A DNA stretch of 41,101 nt, taken from the NCBI GenBank assembly GCA_002457155.1, contig NTJS01000012.1, positions 1 through 41,101 of the forward strand, read 5' to 3'. This DNA is from Marine Group II euryarchaeote MED-G35 (GTDB taxonomy: Archaea; Thermoplasmatota; Poseidoniia; Poseidoniales; Thalassarchaeaceae). The translations under genes and the position numbers were made by a program. Of this stretch, positions 18,236 through 29,606 are shown piece by piece. Within the stretch, counting starts at the first letter, position 1. Each line of letters begins with the position of its first letter. The notes below the pieces were generated by a model that saw only the letters and a list, made by a program, of their open reading frames with translations, was not told the DNA's origin and made no database searches.

Positions 18236-18833
18236 GGAACCCAGAGGGCATCTCCAATGAGGTAGGGGGCCGGGTCTTGTACGAGATCAGGACGAGACCT
18301 GCAGCCAAGGTGAGCTCGCAGAACACGATGCTGCCGTACGAGGCTATCGACGTGAAGAGGCTGACCCAGCCCATCTCCTCCGACGGGATTGCGTCGTAGA
18401 AGTCGTCCATCCAAGACATGTAGGAGTGGACTAGGTAGATCTGCGATACCGCGTGGACGGTGACCCATGCCCAGGCAAATCTGAGCGCGGTGATCCTGTC
18501 CTCGGCATTCCACATCAGGATGGTCGTGGGTATGGACAGCAGGAACAGGAATGCGGAGAATGCGGCGCCGACGTCCCATAGTCTCATCTCGGACATATCG
18601 GATATCGCGTAGAAGACCTCCTCGCACTCCTCCCTATCGGTATCCTCTTTGCATATCTCCTCGGGATCGAAGTCCTCCATCATGGAATCCATCACAATCC
18701 CGGAGAACGCAAGGGACACGGCGCCGAGCAGCGAGGAGAGTCCGAGGACACCGATGAAGATGGCCCCCCCCTTCAGCCACCATGGCGATGGCACCTCCGG
18801 TCCGGCCTGGGTCACTCTGAGGCTGTCGATCAC
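18219..18833 (-). CDS. Hypothetical multi-pass membrane protein
   Basis: 204 aa with about 4 hydrophobic segments; overlaps the start of the YbjQ gene. Confidence 0.65.
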   Translation of the reverse strand: MIDSLRVTQAGPEVPSPWWLKGGAIFIGVLGLSSLLGAVSLAFSGIVMDSMMEDFDPEEICKEDTDREECEEVFYAISDMSEMRLWDVGAAFSAFLFLLSIPTTILMWNAEDRITALRFAWAWVTVHAVSQIYLVHSYMSWMDDFYDAIPSEEMGWVSLFTSIASYGSIVFCELTLAAGLVLISYKTRPPTSLEMPSGFHVSEE

Positions 18834-18866
18834 AAGTCTGGGATGGGGTCGTCACCAAAAAGGGAT

Positions 18867-19316
18867 TCAGTCCATGGATCCCATCTCGATCCTGTCCTCG
18901 GAGCGGATCATAGTGTGGATGCACTGCCTCGATGGGTTGACTACGAACCCCAGCCTGAGGAAGTTCCGACCCAGGATCATCCTGTGCTTGAGCTGCGATC
19001 GGTCTGCTAGGCACACCTCGACGTCGAAGTCCCTGGATGCTATCTCGATGGTGGTGGTGATCACTGGTCGCATGGTCTCGTGACCACCCGTGTCCCTGAT
19101 CCTCCTCCATCTGTGAAGGGGCCTCTCTGTCCACCTGCTGCCCTCCTCCAGGCGGAACCTGATTCTGGTCTCTGGACTGGATTCGATGATCTCTATGTCA
19201 GCGGCATGGAGGGTGTTTGACCAGGCGCCTGTGTCTATCTTGGCGAGGATGGGGGGCCTACTGAGCTCGGGTAATCCTACCCACTCCCTCCATCCAACTA
19301 TTGCCGGCCTAATCAC
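18867..19316 (-). CDS. RimK-associated aspartyl/'ATP-dependent zinc' protease family (retropepsin-like)
   Basis: GTG start VIRPAIVGWREWVGLPELSRPPILAKIDTGAWSNTLHA ... VCLADRSQLKHRMILGRNFLRLGFVVNPSR. ORF extends to 19430. Confidence 0.8.
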   Translation of the reverse strand: MIRPAIVGWREWVGLPELSRPPILAKIDTGAWSNTLHAADIEIIESSPETRIRFRLEEGSRWTERPLHRWRRIRDTGGHETMRPVITTTIEIASRDFDVEVCLADRSQLKHRMILGRNFLRLGFVVNPSRQCIHTMIRSEDRIEMGSMD

Positions 19317-19449
19317 GTCACCACCACGTTCGGGGCCATCCGGGGTTTCTTGAAACCAACGGAAGGCGGATTCGAAGATCGCGTGCAGAATTGGTCGCCC
19401 AAGGACTTGCATGGAATCGTTGAAGTACAAGTCTCCACGCGTATCCCTA

Positions 19450-20907
19450 ATGGCGCAGATAGAGACCGCACTGAGTTACGACGACGTTCTCCTACTGCCA
19501 GCAGAGTCAGCAGTCCTCCCAGCCGAGGTCGCTCTCTCGACCAGGCTAACCACCGACATTGAGCTCAATGCTCCCATTGTGTCTGCTGCGATGGACACGG
19601 TCACCGAGGCCGAGATGGCGATCGCAATGGCCCAAGGCGGGGGAATTGGGGTTATCCACAGGAACATGCCCATCGAGGAGCAGGCTGTGGAGGTTGACAA
19701 GGTAAAGAGATTCGAGTCGGGCCTTGTTCTCGAGCCGGTCACGGTCGATCCAACGATGACGGTCGGAGAACTGAGGATGGAGAAGGACCGGTACGGTTTC
19801 TCCGGATTCCCGGTGATCAATGGTGATGGCAGCATTGTTGGGATGGTGACGAACAGGGACATCAGGTTCGTCGAGGATGAAGAGACGGCTATTTCCGAGG
19901 TAATGACCACGGATCTGGTCACTGTCCCAGAGCACGTGGATATGGAAGAAGCGAAGAAGCTGCTCCACCAACACAGGATCGAGAAGCTGGTCGTTGTCAA
20001 TCCAGAAGGGGGCTTCTCGGGACTGATTACCGTTAGAGACATCAATCGTTCCCGAGACAATCCGCTATCTTGCAAAGACGACCGTGGCAGGCTTCGCGTG
20101 GTCGCAGCAACTGGGACGGGGGAGTTTGGGATCCTAAGGGCGCTAGCAATGTTCGAGGCGGGGGCCGATGCAGTCGCTGTGGACACCGCTCATGGACACT
20201 CTCATGGAGTCCTAGAGACCGTGCGAGCCATCAGGGACCAGGCTGGTCCCGATGCGCAGATCATCGCAGGTAACGTGGGAACCTCTGAAGCGGCGGCAGC
20301 ACTAATCGAAAGCGGTGCGAATGCCATCAAGGTAGGAATTGGGCCCGGATCGATATGCACCACCAGGATAGTCACCGGAGTTGGGGTTCCCCAGTTCTCA
20401 GCCGTGATGAGCGCAGTCGAGGCTTGCTCCAAGAGGGGAGTCCCTGTAATCGCCGATGGGGGGATAAAGTACAGCGGTGACATCGCCAAGGCGATCGCAT
20501 CCGGAGCGGATTGTGTGATGGTTGGATCGCTTCTTGCGGGTACCGATGAGTCCCCAGGAGAGACCATCCTCTACCAAGGTAGGGCATACAAGCAGTATCG
20601 AGGGATGGGGTCTCTGGGTGCAATGAGCAAGGGGTCTTCCGACCGTTACTTCCAGTCATCCCAGGGAGACACTAGGAAGTACGTCCCAGAGGGGATAGAG
20701 GGAAGGGTCCCCTCCAGAGGACCGGTTGACCAAGTCCTGTACCAGTTGATGGGTGGGCTCAGGAGTTCTATGGGTTACACCGGAAATCCGACGATTCAGG
20801 CCATGAAGTCAGACTGCAAATTCGTTCGAATTACGAATGCTGGACTCTCTGAGAGCCATGTCCACGATGTGGAGATAACGCGAGAGGCCCCCAACTACAG
20901 GAGGTGA
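19450..20907 (+). CDS. guaB: Inosine-5'-monophosphate dehydrogenase
   Basis: [27 protein letters not shown] domains; [20 protein letters not shown] active-site loop. Confidence 0.96.
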   Translation: MAQIETALSYDDVLLLPAESAVLPAEVALSTRLTTDIELNAPIVSAAMDTVTEAEMAIAMAQGGGIGVIHRNMPIEEQAVEVDKVKRFESGLVLEPVTVDPTMTVGELRMEKDRYGFSGFPVINGDGSIVGMVTNRDIRFVEDEETAISEVMTTDLVTVPEHVDMEEAKKLLHQHRIEKLVVVNPEGGFSGLITVRDINRSRDNPLSCKDDRGRLRVVAATGTGEFGILRALAMFEAGADAVAVDTAHGHSHGVLETVRAIRDQAGPDAQIIAGNVGTSEAAAALIESGANAIKVGIGPGSICTTRIVTGVGVPQFSAVMSAVEACSKRGVPVIADGGIKYSGDIAKAIASGADCVMVGSLLAGTDESPGETILYQGRAYKQYRGMGSLGAMSKGSSDRYFQSSQGDTRKYVPEGIEGRVPSRGPVDQVLYQLMGGLRSSMGYTGNPTIQAMKSDCKFVRITNAGLSESHVHDVEITREAPNYRR

Positions 20908-20911
20908 CCCG

Positions 20912-21436
20912 ATGGAGGAGTTGCATCTCGGAGGAGGGTGCTTCTGGTGCATAGAAGGAGGTTTGCTAGGACTCAGGGGAGTTCACGAGGTAGTTCCCGG
21001 ATACAGCGGCGGACATGTAGAGAACCCGACGTACGAGCAGGTGTGCGGGAAGAAGACCGGTCATGCAGAGGTCGTGAGGGCGACCTTCGATCCAGAAGTA
21101 ATCCCAAGGATGACCCTGCTCAGGGTTTTCCACACCCTTTTCGACCCCACGCAGTTGAACAGACAGGGTAACGACGTTGGCCCCCAGTACCGAAGCATAG
21201 TCCTGTACACGAACGAAGCCCAGAGGGAGGATGCGGAAGCGGCCATCGAGGAGGTTTCCCAGTACTACGACAAACCAGTGGTCACAGAAGTTGTGAAGCT
21301 GGAGAAGTTCTGGGAGGCGGAGGATTACCACCACGACTACTTCGCTAGGAACGGGGCGTCGAATCCATACTGCGTCGCCGTGGTTGAACCGAAAATCGCT
21401 AAGGTCAGGTCCCTACACGCCGAACTGTATGAGTGA
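20912..21436 (+). CDS. msrA: Peptide-methionine (S)-S-oxide reductase
   Basis: LGGGCFWCIEGGLLGLRGVHEVVPGYSGG; TQLNRQGNDVGPQYRS. Confidence 0.96.
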   Translation: MEELHLGGGCFWCIEGGLLGLRGVHEVVPGYSGGHVENPTYEQVCGKKTGHAEVVRATFDPEVIPRMTLLRVFHTLFDPTQLNRQGNDVGPQYRSIVLYTNEAQREDAEAAIEEVSQYYDKPVVTEVVKLEKFWEAEDYHHDYFARNGASNPYCVAVVEPKIAKVRSLHAELYE

Positions 21437-22475
21437 GACTGAACTGGCACCTGAGCCTTGGGCTTTCCACCTCCTTGGTCTGATTACTCCGTTTCTCGCA
21501 ATATCGGGGAATATTCTCGGTGTGATAGAGGACCAGGTCTTCGTGGCCATGGGGGTGGTATTCGTTTGGGGCGTTAGTCCGATACTCGACATTGTGATGG
21601 GCGAGTCGAAGGTGGCAAGACCCCCGAGGGAATCGGGCACGCCATTCGAGGTCCTTCTCTGGGTTCACGGTCTCCTTCAGCTTGTCGTGGTTGGGTCATT
21701 CTTCTGGTTCGCGGCGATTGAGGGGCTCACGATGTGGGTCGTAGTAGGTGGCCTCTCGTCCGGGCTGAGCGGTGCTGCCTCGGCCACAGTGACTGCCCAC
21801 GAGCTAGGCCACAAGAAGAGGGGGAGTCCCGGTTGGAGGCTGGCCAGAGTCATCCTGTTCACGGTCAACTACACGCACTTCACCTACGAGCACAATCACG
21901 TCCACCACAAGTGGGTCAGCACTGACAGGGACTCGGCCAGCGCAACGGCGGATCAGGGGCTGTGGTCCTTCTGGCTCAGCACCATTCCGGGGCAATTCGC
22001 CTCTTCCGCCAGAGTCCACAACAAGAGGGGGAGGAGGGGCCTGAGGAACCCGTCATACCGCGGCCTGCTTCTGCAGATTTCCGCATTGCTGGCAATTGCA
22101 TTCCTACCTGGGGAGATGGGTTGGTTCGACGGCATTCCCGTAGCAGCAGGCTGGCTCGTACTCTCTGCCATCAGTATCCTGACTCTGGAGTACGTGAACT
22201 ACATCCGCCACTGGGGCCTGAGGAGATCGGAGGACGAGAAGTTCTCAGCCGGACACTCCTGGAACACGGAGGCAAGATGGTCGAGGTGGAGCCTGCTGGA
22301 GCTAACCCGTCATTCCGACCACCATCTACGTTCCAGCGTCCCATTCTGGAAGCTCAGGCCATATGATGGCACGCCTGAGCTCAGATGGGGTTACTACGCA
22401 TCATGGTGGCCCTGCCTGATTCCGCCGATCTGGAAGAGGGTGATGCGAAGCAGGCTGCCAGATAACCGGCAGTAA
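21429..22475 (+). CDS. AlkB-type alkane 1-monooxygenase / integral-membrane diiron hydroxylase
   Basis: Histidine boxes HELGHKK, EHNHVHHKW, LTRHSDHH plus NYIRHWGL; start overlaps the msrA stop (ATGAGTGA). Confidence 0.85.
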   Translation: MSETELAPEPWAFHLLGLITPFLAISGNILGVIEDQVFVAMGVVFVWGVSPILDIVMGESKVARPPRESGTPFEVLLWVHGLLQLVVVGSFFWFAAIEGLTMWVVVGGLSSGLSGAASATVTAHELGHKKRGSPGWRLARVILFTVNYTHFTYEHNHVHHKWVSTDRDSASATADQGLWSFWLSTIPGQFASSARVHNKRGRRGLRNPSYRGLLLQISALLAIAFLPGEMGWFDGIPVAAGWLVLSAISILTLEYVNYIRHWGLRRSEDEKFSAGHSWNTEARWSRWSLLELTRHSDHHLRSSVPFWKLRPYDGTPELRWGYYASWWPCLIPPIWKRVMRSRLPDNRQ

Positions 22476-22512
22476 TGCATACGATATCAGCGCAATTCTC
22501 AATAGTGCCTCA

Positions 22513-22965
22513 ATGAGCAACTCGCACGTGGTGCCAGAATCGTCCGAGGTCGGGTCGCCTAGTACAACCTCTGCGCTCATCCACACTGGTCTGCTTTCGG
22601 TAGGCCTGAGCAACCTCTTCTGGAAGGGTAGCGAGATCAGTGCGAACCCGGATGATAAGGTACTGATCCTAGCAATGGGTCTCTTCTGCCTGGCCATACC
22701 ATTCCAGGGGCTTTACATCCTACTGTCGAGGATGATCAGGGAGTACGACTCCTCGGCGGAGCTGGTGATGCCCGAGTCGATTCTGCGATTGGCGTCAATC
22801 TGCGAGATGGTCAGCTACGGTTGCGGAATCACCGGGTTCTGCCTCATGCTGATGAGGACTTCAACCATCCTCGGTGGCACCCTGCTCTTCTCGGCGGTCC
22901 TGGTCATACTACTGGCGAGGGCTGCGATGGTGAAGGCGTACGAGGCTAACCAGGCTGCGTACTAG
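22513..22965 (+). CDS. Hypothetical membrane protein
   Basis: 150 aa with about 4 hydrophobic segments. Confidence 0.6.
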   Translation: MSNSHVVPESSEVGSPSTTSALIHTGLLSVGLSNLFWKGSEISANPDDKVLILAMGLFCLAIPFQGLYILLSRMIREYDSSAELVMPESILRLASICEMVSYGCGITGFCLMLMRTSTILGGTLLFSAVLVILLARAAMVKAYEANQAAY

Positions 22966-22978
22966 AAGGATACTAATG

Positions 22979-22992
22979 ACCCCATTAGGGGT
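22979..22992. terminator. Candidate bidirectional hairpin between convergent genes
   Basis: ACCCC-ATTA-GGGGT perfect 5-bp stem, spanning the pdxH stop codon. Confidence 0.25.
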
Positions 22993-23614
22993 GAAGGCGA
23001 CTCTCCGACCACGAGTCGCCCTTCCTAGTAAGAACGACCCGATCATGCAATCTGCTTGGCCTACCAGACCAGTACTCGACGCGATCCACGGTGATTCTGA
23101 ATCCACCCCAGAATGGTGGCAGGGGAACTTCTGTACCCTCGAACTCGCATTCCGTCTCCTCGAACTTCCTAAGCAGCTCCTCTCGGGATTCCAATGAGCG
23201 GCTCTGGTCCGATGCCCAAGCAGCAATCCTGCTCTTCCTGGGTCTGGATGAGTGGTACTCCTCGACTTGCGGCCTCTTCATCTCGTAAGCCGTACCCTCC
23301 ATCCTGACCTGCCTCTCCATCTCCGGCCACCAGATGGTAGCGGAAACCGCGGGCGTTGATTGGATCTCGATGGCCTTGTCACTCCCCAGGTTAGTGAAGA
23401 AGCCGATCTCTTCCCCCTCTAGGAACTTCAGTAGGACCACCCTACTGCGAGGAGCACCTGAGGCATCGATCGTTGCTAGGGTCATCGAATTGGGCTCAAC
23501 GGCTCCCTTTTCCCTTGCTTCCTGGATCCACCTCGAGAGGAGGTCTAGTGGGTCGTTTGGGTCTTCGACGTTGATCTCCCCCCCATCACGATACTCTTTG
23601 CGGTCGCCCTTCAT
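22985..23614 (-). CDS. pdxH: Pyridoxamine 5'-phosphate oxidase
   Basis: AMTLATIDASGAPRSRVVLLK-like core (here SMTLATIDASGAPRSRVVLLK), FFTNLGSDKAIEI, SRIAAWASDQS, PPFWGGFRITVDRVEYWSGRPSRLHDR. Confidence 0.93.
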   Translation of the reverse strand: MKGDRKEYRDGGEINVEDPNDPLDLLSRWIQEAREKGAVEPNSMTLATIDASGAPRSRVVLLKFLEGEEIGFFTNLGSDKAIEIQSTPAVSATIWWPEMERQVRMEGTAYEMKRPQVEEYHSSRPRKSRIAAWASDQSRSLESREELLRKFEETECEFEGTEVPLPPFWGGFRITVDRVEYWSGRPSRLHDRVVLTRKGDSWSESRLHP

Positions 23615-23662
23615 CTGGCATCTCGCATGGATTCGCATATGTATTGGTGTCGAAAGGGCGGT

Positions 23663-24064
23663 GTGAAACTGAATGAACTAAAGGGTAAATTCCCAGCGGA
23701 ACCCATGGGATGGGCTTTCGATGCGGGCAAGATCCTGCTAACCGCCCTGATAATCTTCTCAATAGCCCAGATTTCTGAGAGGAACACCCTGATGGCTGCC
23801 GTGCTGGCATCTATTCCCATTGTCAGCGTACTATCGATGATGATGATGTCCCACGAGGGACAGACGGCTTTGGAGATCTCCGCATTCGCGAGGGACATCG
23901 TCTGGCTACTAATCCCATCACTGCTGATTTTCATCGTAATGCCCTGGTTAATCGAGTCCAGGGGCTGGGACTTCTACCCGGCTCTAGCCGCTGGTCTGGC
24001 GTGTACCGTTACTGGTTACTTCCTGATGGTGCAGGCTATGGAGAAGTTCGGCCTGTCCGCGTAG
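23663..24064 (+). CDS. Small membrane protein, DUF3147-like
   Basis: About 4 hydrophobic segments; GTG start MKLNELKG; ORF extends to ATG 23627. Confidence 0.5.
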   Translation: MKLNELKGKFPAEPMGWAFDAGKILLTALIIFSIAQISERNTLMAAVLASIPIVSVLSMMMMSHEGQTALEISAFARDIVWLLIPSLLIFIVMPWLIESRGWDFYPALAAGLACTVTGYFLMVQAMEKFGLSA

Positions 24065-24072
24065 GTGATTCG

Positions 24073-25077
24073 ATGCCTGTACTAAACGTCGCACTGGTCG
24101 GTTCGGAAGACTTGGCGAGGAGATTGGGGAAGAAGGGCGATACTCGGGACATAGAGTCGTATGTCCACAAAGAGAGCAGGGATGGCGAGGTCAGGGTCCT
24201 TTCCCTGCTGAGGCCCCTGAAGTTCCCAGAGAGCATCAGGCCCCTGCTAAGCGTCCTCGATGTCGCTAAGGCGGGACTGCTCGAGATCCGGGAGTTGAGC
24301 GCATCGGTAGGCGAGGCGATGGTTGCACTGGGCTGTTCAGGGATTTCCAGAGGTAGCGCCATCATCTCACCTGACGAAGGGGTTTGGATCGACTCCGATC
24401 AAGTCAGGGTGATGCTGGATCAAGCCGGCCTGGGAGACTGGGAAGTCGTGGAAGGGGAAATCGACGAGCATGGGATCAGAGATAGGCTCTTTGAGATCCA
24501 AGATCAGATGGCTGCTTCGATGGAAAAAACGAACTCATCTCCGTTGATCCTACCTGTTGACCAGCATTTCAACGTCAAGGGAGTAGGTTTGGTGGCAATA
24601 GGATACGTCCAGTCGGGGAAGGTCTCGAAGCATGACGAGGTGGAGGTGATGCCAGCATCCGATGTTGGCGTCGTCAGGTCTCTTCAGGTGATGGATGACG
24701 ATGTTGATGCGGCAATCACTGGGGACAGAGTGGGGGTGGCCTTGCGAAACCTCAGGGAGCAGTCCCTCCACAGGGGCTGCATGATCTGCATTCCCGGAGA
24801 AGGCGGTTTGGTCAGTCACGAGAAGTCCAGTTTCGAGTTGGGCGTAGCGCCCTTCCAGAGGAAGGTGCTGTCCGTCGGAGAGGTGATCCACGCGGCTTCC
24901 GATCTGCAGTTCTCAGTGGGCAGGGTCTCATCATTGGATGGCGACTCGGTAACTGTCGACTGGGAGTCGCCCTTCTGGATCCGAACCGATGGGAGTTCGA
25001 GAGTGCTGATCGTCCAACTGGATGCGACCCCGATGAGGATAATGGGGACAGCGAGTGGCATCGAGACGATTGGTTAG
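24073..25077 (+). CDS. SelB/EF-1A-like translation-factor paralog lacking recognisable GTPase motifs
   Basis: EF-Tu domain 2-like PLILPVDQHFNVKGVGLVAIGYVQSGKVSKHDEVEVMPASDVGVVRSLQVMDDDVDAAITGDRVGVALRNL. No GxxxxGK[ST], DxPGH or NKxD in the N-terminal part. Confidence 0.7.
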   Translation: MPVLNVALVGSEDLARRLGKKGDTRDIESYVHKESRDGEVRVLSLLRPLKFPESIRPLLSVLDVAKAGLLEIRELSASVGEAMVALGCSGISRGSAIISPDEGVWIDSDQVRVMLDQAGLGDWEVVEGEIDEHGIRDRLFEIQDQMAASMEKTNSSPLILPVDQHFNVKGVGLVAIGYVQSGKVSKHDEVEVMPASDVGVVRSLQVMDDDVDAAITGDRVGVALRNLREQSLHRGCMICIPGEGGLVSHEKSSFELGVAPFQRKVLSVGEVIHAASDLQFSVGRVSSLDGDSVTVDWESPFWIRTDGSSRVLIVQLDATPMRIMGTASGIETIG

Positions 25078-26120
25078 ACTGCCGAGGCCTCGTTGGGGGT
25101 GGCCAATTCCGCTAGGTAACCCGAGACCATCTTTCCGAGTTTCCTCTGGTCGCCCTCCCTATGCAACTCCACTCTCATCGAGGATGCCCCTGGGAGTCCC
25201 TTGGTGAAGGATACGGCGTGCCTCTTCAGATTCTTGTTGGGGCTATCCGAGTAAATCTCCTCGGCGAGTTCCAGGTACCTGTCCCAGCACCAGTGCCTGG
25301 CCATCGCGTCACCGCCCTCGCCCCAGGGGGGCGTGGATGTGGTCCAGCCGAGGTCCCTCTTGATCTCGTGGAATATGGATGGCCTGCCTATGGCTCCTCT
25401 GCCGATCATTAGCCCGGTTGCGCCTGTCGCCTCCAGGCATTTCAGTGCCGACGATGAGTCCGTGACGTCCCCGTTTGCGATAACCTCGATGCCTACTGAC
25501 TCTGATATCTCTCGGATCTGTGACCAGTCCGCCTCGCCGGAATATCTCTGTCTAAGGGTCCTGCCATGGACGCAGACCCTCTCCACCCCCTCCTGCTCGA
25601 GCCTCTCGCAGATCTCCAAGGCGGTATTGGGTCCGCTTCCAGTCCCCAGCCTCATCTTCACCGTGATTGGGACATCGGCGGCCTCGATGCAAGCACGGAC
25701 CATGCTGACGACCCTGTCCGGGTCCCTGAGTAGTGCGGCACCCGCGTCGTTCTTGCAGACCTTGGGGGCTGGGCATCCGAAGTTGATGTCAATGACATCC
25801 GCCCTGTCCTGCAGCATCTCTACGGTCTGCACCATCTCCTCCGTGATGCCACCGAAGATCTGGGGAATGAATGGGGACTCTCTAGGATCGCTCTCTACCT
25901 TCAGCCAGGAGTACGTGTTCTTGCGAGTCAGTCCCGATGCTGCGGTGAACTCGGTCACGGTCATGTCAGCGCCACACTCCCTGGCCAGGATCCTGTATGC
26001 GAGGTCCGTGACCCCTGCCATCGGAGCGAGGAAGAGGGGCGGAGCTGATGCTTCCATCGTATGGGGGGTCCTGTGCTTGGCTTTGAGCCCGTCGAGCTCA
26101 GAAGGTCGATTCCCAGTCAT
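25074..26120 (-). CDS. dus: tRNA-dihydrouridine synthase
   Basis: LFLAPMAGVTDLAYRILARECGADMTVTEF; DINFGCPAPKV; VCVHGRTLRQRYSGEADW. Alternative start MEASAPP at 26057. Confidence 0.93.
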   Translation of the reverse strand: MTGNRPSELDGLKAKHRTPHTMEASAPPLFLAPMAGVTDLAYRILARECGADMTVTEFTAASGLTRKNTYSWLKVESDPRESPFIPQIFGGITEEMVQTVEMLQDRADVIDINFGCPAPKVCKNDAGAALLRDPDRVVSMVRACIEAADVPITVKMRLGTGSGPNTALEICERLEQEGVERVCVHGRTLRQRYSGEADWSQIREISESVGIEVIANGDVTDSSSALKCLEATGATGLMIGRGAIGRPSIFHEIKRDLGWTTSTPPWGEGGDAMARHWCWDRYLELAEEIYSDSPNKNLKRHAVSFTKGLPGASSMRVELHREGDQRKLGKMVSGYLAELATPNEASAV

Positions 26121-26715
26121 CCACGTTCTCCGCGAGCTCGAACTCGAGGTCCGACTTTAGGGTCCCGCGCAGCTTCAGCGTCTCGCGGGCCAGTAGCCAG
26201 TAGACGAGTGCGAGCGATCGGCGTCCCTTGTTGTTGGCAGGTAGCGCCAGGTCCACGTTGCGGAGCCTGTTGTTGGCATCGCAGATGGCAACGACGGGCA
26301 ATCCCGACTTGACGGCCTCTGAAAGGGCCTGCGAATCCGCTGCCGGGTCCGTCACCATGATCACCTCTGGCTCCATGTAGGTCCTGAGTCTCGGATTGGT
26401 GAGTGTACCGGGGATGAATCTCCCGACGATGTGCTTGGCGCCTATTGCCTGGGCGAACTTCCTCGCTGGCCTCTGGCCGTACTGCCTTGCGCTGACGACC
26501 AGGACCCTGCTTGGGTCGTAGTTGGCGAGGAAGTTTGTGACTACCCTGATCCTGGAGTCGGTCTGGTTCACGTCGATAATGTGGAGTCCGTTGCTGTCAT
26601 TCTGCATGGTGTCTAGGAACTGCTTCATGTCCGCCGATTTCTGGTTGGTGCCTATGTGCACAGCGTGAAGTTGGTACATATCCAGCGACACAAGGGGCGA
26701 CGTACTTTCCGACAT
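26098..26715 (-). CDS. rpsB: 30S ribosomal protein S2
   Basis: MYQLHAVHIGTNQKSADMKQFL...VVSARQYGQRPARKFAQAIGAKHIVGRFIPGTLTNP; archaeal/eukaryotic-type S2. Confidence 0.95.
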   Translation of the reverse strand: MSESTSPLVSLDMYQLHAVHIGTNQKSADMKQFLDTMQNDSNGLHIIDVNQTDSRIRVVTNFLANYDPSRVLVVSARQYGQRPARKFAQAIGAKHIVGRFIPGTLTNPRLRTYMEPEVIMVTDPAADSQALSEAVKSGLPVVAICDANNRLRNVDLALPANNKGRRSLALVYWLLARETLKLRGTLKSDLEFELAENVDDWESTF

Positions 26716-26789
26716 TCGGTTTCCTCAGCAGCGCGGCCACCTGCCCTTGGTTGATAAGCGCTACGCAGGGGAGAAGAGCGGCCAGAGGC

Positions 26790-27422
26790 TCAGTCCTCTA
26801 GTTCTGAGAGGAAGGTGCACTCCATCTCCCCATTGGCAGAGACCTCGTGGGAGCTCGGGAAGTGCACGCACGGCTTGGTCATGGTCGCATACAGGTCGAA
26901 TGTGTCGTGGAAGGACAGTTGCTCGACCGGCGTGGTCACGCCCCAGCCCCTCGCCTCTACCTCCAGGACCCACGTGCCCTCGATGAAGTCGAGCTGCCAG
27001 TCCCACCTCTCCCCTGGGTAGTCCTGAGTGGCGCGGACCTCCCAGAACGGGACCCCTCCAGACTGCTGTGATCCCGGCTCCCAGAGCCTCGCCTCGACGT
27101 ATCGAACCTGGTTGGTGTCGTTCCCGATCAGGTCCTCGAGCGTGCTCGAGTAGGGGAACTGGGCCCTGAAGTTGATGACCAGGCTGGAAACAGTCTCGTC
27201 GAAGACTATGTTTGTCTCGTTCTCGTAGAGTACAGAGTTGAGCTCAGTCCCGGTCTCGAAGGTCTCCGACCAGCCAACTGTTACGTCCTCGTCTATGTAC
27301 ACCGGTGGTTCCCTCCAGCTCTCCATGATCTCGCGCTGGATGGACAGTGCCAGGCACCCGCTGCTCATCGTGGATGCCATCAGCAGGGATGCGATGAGCA
27401 GGGCCTTCCGGGACGCTCCCAT
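26790..27422 (-). CDS. Hypothetical lipoprotein
   Basis: MGASRKALLIASLLMASTMSSGCLALS: signal peptide with lipobox; no recognised domain. Confidence 0.65.
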   Translation of the reverse strand: MGASRKALLIASLLMASTMSSGCLALSIQREIMESWREPPVYIDEDVTVGWSETFETGTELNSVLYENETNIVFDETVSSLVINFRAQFPYSSTLEDLIGNDTNQVRYVEARLWEPGSQQSGGVPFWEVRATQDYPGERWDWQLDFIEGTWVLEVEARGWGVTTPVEQLSFHDTFDLYATMTKPCVHFPSSHEVSANGEMECTFLSELED

Positions 27423-27585
27423 GTGAGGTCCAGAGACCTCAACGTCTTCAACTCCTTCGCTCAAAGGTGCCTCTCGGTACTCATAGGGCACGTCAGCGCC
27501 TAAGCTCGGTCACCCTTTGTCGTCATTGAGGCGAGCCAGCGTGGGGGAGTCCGGGGATGAATGTTCCAGTCGGGTTTGATCCGGC

Positions 27586-29524
<1,939 letters not shown>

Positions 29525-29554
29525 CTCCAGTTTGTGTCAATCGGAATTTTTGGT

Positions 29555-29563
29555 CTATTTTAA
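29555..29563 (-). promoter_or_regulatory. Candidate archaeal TATA box for groES-groEL
   Basis: Minus-strand TTTAAAATA about 31-39 nt upstream of the groES ATG. Confidence 0.4.
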
Positions 29564-29606
29564 ACTAAACGAATGGAGCATTGAGAACAAATTCGACATT
29601 TTTGGG

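Noticed and set aside
22979-22992. Strong intrinsic terminator
   Set aside because: Only a 5-bp stem and no T-tract; kept as a low-confidence feature, not as a finding.
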